Source: Brachionus plicatilis (lineage: Eukaryota; Rotifera; Eurotatoria; Ploima; Brachionidae). Taken from it: a stretch of 12,191 nt of DNA. Under the pieces are notes generated by a model. The model had not been told where the DNA came from. It did no database searches and saw nothing but the letters and a program-made list of their open reading frames with translations. Shown here one piece after another: positions 7,509 through 12,191 of the stretch (its first letter is position 1; every line of letters begins with the position of its first letter). Both the position numbers and the translations under genes were made by a program. The stretch covers positions 146,167 to 158,357 of the forward strand of contig QEOQ01000001.1 in the NCBI GenBank assembly GCA_010279815.1, written 5' to 3'.

Positions 7509-7799
7509 TTTTGATATTATCTTATTATGAATTGTGTTTTCTAAGGGGCAAAGTAATTTTTGCTCAAATTTTATTTTGCTAATTTTAGCTCAAAATAATT
7601 TATTAATTTTGAAAATGCACACTTAGTTATTAAAAGTTGTGCAAATAAATATTTTAATTTTTTTTAAAATAACATCAAAACTAATATTTTTTGTTTTAAT
7701 AATAAATTTAAAATTAAGTAGATATTTTATTTTTTTTAATTGAAACGAATTCAAAAAAAATTAGAAAATTGGGTTAGGAGGTATCATCAGATATTGTAA
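7509..7799 (-). promoter_or_regulatory. Short COPS9-ACY1 intergenic region
   Basis: These 291 nt separate the COPS9-like stop codon from the ACY1 start codon on the same strand. It is AT-rich. It must hold the 3' end of one gene and the 5' leader of the other, unless the two are co-transcribed. A CCCCTTAG sequence on the minus strand about 40 nt before the ACY1 ATG could serve as a splice acceptor for a leader or 5' exon, but this is not provable here. Confidence 0.4.
7726..7731 (-). terminator. Candidate poly(A) signal of the COPS9-like gene
   Basis: AATAAA on the minus strand, about 70 nt beyond the COPS9-like stop codon and before the ACY1 start. Chance occurrence is possible in this composition. 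Confidence 0.4.
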
Positions 7800-8090
7800 C
7801 TAATTGAAATTATCATCATCAAATATGTCTTCAAAATCTTTTAATAAAATTTAATAAAAAAATTTTTGATAAGAATGCTTAACTTACGATTGTAATACTC
7901 TGTGTGAATTACTTTTTCAACGTTTCCCATATCCATATTGTAATTGCTGGATGTCAAAGGCTGTAAATTAAAATTAAAAAAAATGATCAATCTATTTTCT
8001 ATGAAAAATTACTTCATCTAATTCCATCATGTTGTTACCGGAGGCTTCCGGGAACATTTCATCGATTACATTTGTTCTAATTGAACTCAT
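7800..8090 (-). CDS. COPS9: COP9 signalosome subunit 9 (CSNAP/Myeov2-like), 3 exons, 62 residues
   Basis: This is a very small acidic subunit of the COP9 signalosome, the complex that removes NEDD8 from cullin-RING ubiquitin ligases. In animals it contacts other subunits through its acidic, aromatic C-terminus and tunes complex activity. Minus-strand exons are 8090-8013, 7960-7888 and 7837-7800, with GT-AG introns of 52 and 50 nt. The 189 coding nt give 62 residues plus TAG; human COPS9 has 57. Two family blocks are clear: VIDEMFPEASG near the N-terminus, and EYYNHFEDIFDDD at the C-terminus, where vertebrates have an F-F-N-D-F-E-D-L-F-D-D-D pattern. The middle is variable and slightly longer than in vertebrates. 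The histidine codon before Phe-Glu-Asp spans the second intron. Each exon is too short to stand out as an ORF. The call rests on the two blocks, their spacing and the overall size. Confidence 0.9.
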
Positions 8091-8846
8091 TTTAAAGGTA
8101 ATTTATTCTTGGCAATAATTTAAATGCTTTTTAAAAAAAAAAATTTCAAAATTTACATTAATAATAAAATATTTTGAATTTACTTAATTTAAAAAATATT
8201 CTTAACATTTATCTTCACAAATGTTTAAATCATTTTACATTTATTTAAATTTTTTACAATTTAGAATTTTTCTTTATCTATAATCTTAAATACTTAATAT
8301 TTATAGTTTTATTTTCAAAATAATTCTTTATTAAATTTATCAACCCCAGTTTAAATTCATTTTGATTAAATGGTTAAAATTGTAACTTCAATAGGGTTGT
8401 TAATTTCAGAATAAAATTTGGAAGAATTGAAAAATTTTTTTCCAATTTCACTATAACGTTTTATATTCAGTAATTCTGTCGAAAAAAACAAAAGTTATTT
8501 TATTTTTTGTAATATTCTTACAATTTATTTGGTTTAAAGAGAAGACAGTCTCAAATAAAATTCCAGCTGAAAGTCTTTAATCTTAGAGCTTAAATTTTTA
8601 TTTGATAATTCTAATTTTTTTTCAAAACATTTTTCTTTTTAGCGAAGATTTGGCATTTTTAAAACTAAATAGTAAAAAAAAAAACATTTTCTTTTGAACT
8701 ACCTTCGAAAAAAAAATTTTGAATTTTTTCATTCAAATCAAAAATTTGTAATTTTCTTTCTAAATATCTAATTTTATAATTAAAAGAAAAATCCCAAAAA
8801 TCTAATTCAAATCGAAGAAGCAAAGATTCTTTTTTAGAAGAATAAT
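8091..8846. other. AT-rich intergenic region
   Basis: This separates the Het-C/VWA7-like gene from the COPS9-like gene on the same strand. It is dominated by A/T runs with stop codons in all frames. I see no exon, RNA gene or repeat. It presumably includes the COPS9 promoter, but no element is recognisable. Confidence 0.5.
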
Positions 8847-8852
8847 TTTATT
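8847..8852 (-). terminator. Poly(A) signal overlapping the stop codon of the Het-C/VWA7-like gene
   Basis: On the minus strand the last codons read ATT TAA TAA AAT, so AATAAA begins at the second base of the stop codon. If used, the 3' untranslated region would be only about 15-30 nt. The tandem TAATAA also gives a back-up stop. Confidence 0.45.
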
Positions 8853-10056
8853 AAATATAAAAGCAAGATATAGCAAGAAAAAAAATTAAAACAAAATAAT
8901 TATTATCTAAATTAATAGAACTTTTACAAGTGACATTGTCAGGAATCCTTGAGAGTTCAATAGAGGAGTATGTTAGATCAAGAAATTTATCAAATTCCTG
9001 ATCACCTATTTTCTGACGAATTTGATCAAAAAAATATTCAGTATGATTAATAGCCAAATGTGCGGCCATCAAATGCAAGTCAGCTCTAGGAGAAAATAAA
9101 TAATATCCAGAATCCTTGTTGATACCACCTGTGGGCTCTAGTAGAATGGAATCAACATCAATCAGTCCTCCATGGCTGCATTTTAACAAATTTGATGGTT
9201 TGGGAACCGGTGTTCCATCTGACAATTTCTGGCCTGTATAATAACCACTTACCAATTTATCAAATTCAGCCAAATTGCTTTTGCATTTATAATATCTTAT
9301 GGGACATTCAAATAGGGCAGAAGTTAATTCTAAAAGTTTAAGAAAGTCAATGACAGACTGGGTAAAAGTGCTACAAGGTGTTTCGATCAGCTCACAATTG
9401 CTCAAACAAGTTTCAGCATCTTTTTCATCTGCAATCGGCATCGAATACAAATCCTGAGTTCCTATAGCCCTGTTTATTCTATCCACATTTCCCATTTCTA
9501 CCCAGTTGGAGTGGGAATAAAAATCATGAATTGTGTGCATAATCTGACCTGATAGCTCAAGAGCTTTTTCGTAATCTTTGAGATCCAAGTAGAAATAAAT
9601 AAAATTGGTAAAATTCATCACTCTGGTGTTTGATTCATTGAATTTTTCGGCATCAAAATGCGCATACGGAAGATCTTTGGTAAGAGGGTCTAGATCTACT
9701 AGTGCCACATTTGGTCCCAGTAGAACAGTAATTATGTCACTTACTTTGGGCGTGCATATTGTTTTGCCATAATAGTCAGCGTATATGTTACGAATGTCTT
9801 GGTAGTGATTTGTTATTTTGGTCAAATTTATTCTGTTGGGGCCATCAGTTTGATCATAAAAAAATTTGGTGATCGATTTTGCCAAGCCGCGTTCAAGAAT
9901 TTGCTCATGAGTAATGGTTTCGCTTATTCTTCCAATATCTTGTCCAGCATTGGTACTTGATTCAGAGATGACATAATCAATTATTTTGCCTGGGACAAAG
10001 CAATTAACTGGATTATTAAAAAATGTTGAAAAAAATAATAAAAAATTAATCAGCAT
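8851..10056 (-). CDS. Het-C/VWA7 N-terminal-like secreted or GPI-anchored protein, intronless
   Basis: A 401-residue protein related to the N-terminal region shared by fungal Het-C and animal VWA7-type proteins. The biochemical role of this region is not established. Residues 1-20 form a hydrophobic signal peptide. Conserved-looking blocks follow: THEQI (H50), AHFDAEKFN (132-140), HTIHDFYSHSNW (174-185), KCSHGG (292-297), GGINKDS (310-316) and SPRADLHLMAAHLA (322-335). The clustered His and Asp residues, especially H174/H177/D178/H182, resemble a metal site like that of zinc phospholipase C/P1 nuclease folds; that is inference. Five N-glycosylation sequons (N77, N140, N148, N337, N374) and many cysteines fit an extracellular protein. 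Residues 387-401 are hydrophobic with no basic tail after them, as in a GPI-attachment signal. There is no von Willebrand A domain, unlike full VWA7. The first ATG is used because the signal peptide starts there. It has no introns, unlike its neighbours. Confidence 0.8.
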   Translation of the reverse strand: MLINFLLFFSTFFNNPVNCFVPGKIIDYVISESSTNAGQDIGRISETITHEQILERGLAKSITKFFYDQTDGPNRINLTKITNHYQDIRNIYADYYGKTICTPKVSDIITVLLGPNVALVDLDPLTKDLPYAHFDAEKFNESNTRVMNFTNFIYFYLDLKDYEKALELSGQIMHTIHDFYSHSNWVEMGNVDRINRAIGTQDLYSMPIADEKDAETCLSNCELIETPCSTFTQSVIDFLKLLELTSALFECPIRYYKCKSNLAEFDKLVSGYYTGQKLSDGTPVPKPSNLLKCSHGGLIDVDSILLEPTGGINKDSGYYLFSPRADLHLMAAHLAINHTEYFFDQIRQKIGDQEFDKFLDLTYSSIELSRIPDNVTCKSSINLDNNYFVLIFFLAISCFYI

Positions 10057-11048
10057 TTTTTGAGTGCCACAAGGTATGCCAATATTTTAAGGTGGCGTTT
10101 ATCAAAATGTTAAGAACTCATGTTCAAGTTTATTTAAAAAGAAATTTTTGAGAAAAATTATGGAACCCAAGTTCTTTGGTGAATGTTGTTTGATTGTTTA
10201 TTTGTAATTAATTGAACCATTCAACCGAGGTAATTTTTGGCTTTGCATTTGGGTTAATTTTATATTTTGCATAATGTTTTTACTTTATCATTTGGAACAA
10301 GTTGAAAAAAATACTCAAAACCAGATATTTAATAGAAATGGTTCAATTGAATTGTCAATGTTTATAAATTTTTAGCTTTTTTAATTTTATTATTAATTCT
10401 ATTCAGCCTTCTGATTCAAAAAATTATGTTATTATCAATGACATAAATAATGAGACATAAAAATAAATTTGAAAATTTAAGAGCCTCTAATTTAAGTAAC
10501 AAGTTATTAATTTGAAAAAAAATTTAATGCATAAAAATTTTTTTGAGTTTTATTTAATTTATTGTTTCTAGATTTTTTTATTTTGAAATTTTATTTTCGA
10601 TTTCTTTAACTTCACTGCTTGTTTTCTAACCACAAGCTTAAGTCAAACATTTAAAACTTAAGTAAAGCTTCTATAAAAATTGGAACATATTTTCTGCTAT
10701 AAAATTCGCTCTATCATAATTTTGACTATAATACACTTGGATATAAAGATTCTTTTATAAACAGTTAGATGAAAACAAGTTAAATTTTTTTTACTTTTTA
10801 TTTTATACAAAAGGAAACTTTGGGTCTCAGTATTTTGTAACCAAGATCCTCGAATACATGACCAGTCATGGTCACAAAAAAGTGAGCAATTAAATATTAA
10901 ATAAATGACAGTTACAGAAAATTACCAGTAAATTTATTTTTTATAAAGAAACTAAGAAAGTCATAAAGTTCAAATTTACATAAAAAAATTTTTAAGAGAA
11001 AATTTTTACAACACCGATGCTTTACTTTGACTTACAGGTCAATAAAAA
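10057..11048. other. AT-rich region upstream of the Het-C/VWA7-like gene
   Basis: No gene is visible. It holds a 12-bp inverted pair (AATTGAACCATT at 10210-10221 and its complement at 10337-10348), a short hairpin (TGACCA/TGGTCA, 10859-10874) and a CTTAAGT/ACTTAAG pair (10637-10662). These are too short to call a mobile element. The part next to 10056 must contain the promoter of the minus-strand gene, but I cannot point to a specific site. Confidence 0.45.
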
Positions 11049-12191
11049 TTGAATTTAACAAAACTTAGAAGCTTTTTTTTCTCAAAAGCTTTTGATAAAG
11101 TTCCGCATGGAAAATTGATAATAAAACTTGAATCATATGGTATAAATGGTAAACTTCTAAGCTGGATTGAGTCATTTTTGATTGGGCGGGTACAAAGAGT
11201 TGTCTTAGGTAATGACGCATCAAATTGGGAGGTAGTTACAAGCGGAGTGCCACAAGGATCCGTACTTGGTCCAATCTTGTTTATAATTTATATCAATGAT
11301 CTCCTTGAGAGCTTCAACAGTTTCTGTCTTGGATATGCTGATGACTTAAAATTAATTGGTATCTCCGAATTCTCTGACGTAGGATCGTTAGAACTTCAGA
11401 AAGACCTCGATCTCCTAATGGAATGGACAGAAAAATGGTCAACAAATCTAAACCTGAACAAATGTAAAGCAATGTATTTAGGGAAGAGAAAAGAAAAAGC
11501 CAAATACTTATTATCAAACCAAAATATATCTCATCGACTAGAGGAGATAACAGAAGAAAAGGATTTGGGTGTTTTTATTACAAATGATTTGAAATAGAAT
11601 AAACAATGTACTGTGGCAGCTATGAAAGCTAACCGAATAATGGGTCAAATAAGAAATTCTTTTAAAAACCTTAGCCGAGAATCATTAAGACTTCTCTATA
11701 CATCACTTGTGAGACCCCATCTGGAGTATGCAGTAGGAACCTGGAGTCCGCATTTAAAAAAAGACATTATTATTCTTGAAAAAGTGCAAAGAAGAGCGAC
11801 AAAACTGATTGATTATACCAGAACCAAGTCTTATGAAGATAGATTGAAATACTTAAATCTTATGAAACTTGAAGATCGTCGTTTAAGGGGGGATTTAATC
11901 CAAATATACAAAATTTTAAAAGGTTTTGAAAAAGTATCTTTAACTAATGGAATCAATTTCGCTTGTAGTGTCAAAAGCCTAAGAAGACCACATGACGATA
12001 GACTGGCCCGAGAAATAAATCGCAGAGGCTCTTTAAGATATAATTTCTTAACAAATCGCTGCGTAAAATTATGGAATAGCTTATCAGTTAATGCTGTTAG
12101 TGCGCAAACAATAAATAGCTTCAAAGCAGTCATTGACAATGAAATTTTTGGAATGGTGAAAAGCAAAGTCTGCCAAAGCCTTAGTTTGTAA
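11049..12191 (+). pseudogene. LINE reverse transcriptase with in-frame stop
   Basis: The frame contains SKAFDKVPHGKL (end of motif A), SGVPQGSVLGP (fingers/palm), GYADDLKL with the YADD active site at about 11334-11345, and a thumb/C-terminal region. The motif A catalytic aspartate, normally just before SKAFD, is replaced by phenylalanines: the element is cut exactly there. An in-frame TAG at 11595-11597, in the context DLK-stop-NKQC where the family usually has tryptophan, splits the frame; a single G-to-A change (TGG to TAG) would explain it. After the stop the same frame continues 198 codons with typical C-terminal blocks (RPHLEYAVGTWSP, VQRRATKLI, FLTNRCVKLWNSL). No initiating ATG exists, and nothing suggests the product is made. 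Confidence 0.85.
11082..12191 (+). mobile_element. 5'-truncated non-LTR retrotransposon (Jockey/CR1-like LINE)
   Basis: This is a LINE fragment whose recognisable coding sequence begins within reverse-transcriptase motif A and runs, in one frame, to a TAA at 12189-12191. Truncation at the 5' end is the usual result of incomplete target-primed reverse transcription. No endonuclease domain is present. The 3' untranslated region, any poly(A) or microsatellite tail and the target duplication would lie beyond the window. The 5' junction is approximate, because the upstream T-rich run cannot be told from host sequence. Confidence 0.85.

Noticed and set aside
10210..10348. 12-bp inverted repeat as MITE ends
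   Set aside because: The repeat is short and AT-rich, has no flanking target duplication, and the interior shows no structure.
10859..10874. TGACCA-GTCA-TGGTCA hairpin as a nuclear-receptor-type response element
   Set aside because: It is one short palindrome about 800 nt from the nearest start codon, with no supporting context; it is compatible with chance.
11831..12166. Minus-strand 111-residue ORF opposite the LINE
   Set aside because: The plus strand carries clear LINE C-terminal motifs in the same bases; the antisense frame is a shadow.

Overview
This is an AT-rich animal nuclear window. It carries spliced genes with very short introns (45-71 nt), AATAAA-type 3' ends and several families of eukaryotic transposable element. 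The low GC, tiny introns and compact 3' ends fit a small compact metazoan genome such as a monogonont rotifer. That placement is inference; nothing in the window proves the taxon.

Three host genes can be read, all on the minus strand. From right to left they are: (1) an intronless gene (10056-8851) for a secreted or surface protein related to the Het-C/VWA7 N-terminal family, with a signal peptide and a GPI-like tail; (2) a three-exon gene (8090-7800) for a 62-residue COPS9/CSNAP-like subunit of the COP9 signalosome; (3) a complete 13-exon aminoacylase-1 gene (7508-260). I rebuilt the last one exon by exon. Every splice junction is GT-AG, every phase closes, and the product is 406 residues with all metal-site motifs kept. 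COPS9 and ACY1 lie head to tail 291 nt apart.

The most notable architecture is intron 8 of ACY1. The other eleven ACY1 introns are 45-71 nt, but intron 8 is 5,427 nt because mobile elements have piled up in it. From left to right it holds a 556-bp foldback MITE with long terminal inverted repeats and a perfect 8-bp target duplication (1483-2038), an internally deleted LTR retrotransposon (2908-5526), and, 11 bp further on, an 826-bp pogo-like DNA transposon remnant with perfect 24-bp terminal inverted repeats and a TA duplication (5538-6363). Coding remnants in the last two run antisense to ACY1. Despite the load, the flanking exons join in phase.

The right end (about 11082-12191, plus strand) is a 5'-truncated non-LTR (LINE) reverse transcriptase. 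It lacks the first catalytic aspartate and carries one in-frame TAG, but otherwise reads to a stop at the last base of the window.

The host genes are not an obvious pathway: deacylation of N-acyl amino acids, deneddylation-complex assembly, and an uncharacterised surface protein. I found no RNA genes, CRISPR arrays or new defence-like system. The interest lies in transposon biology and gene structure.
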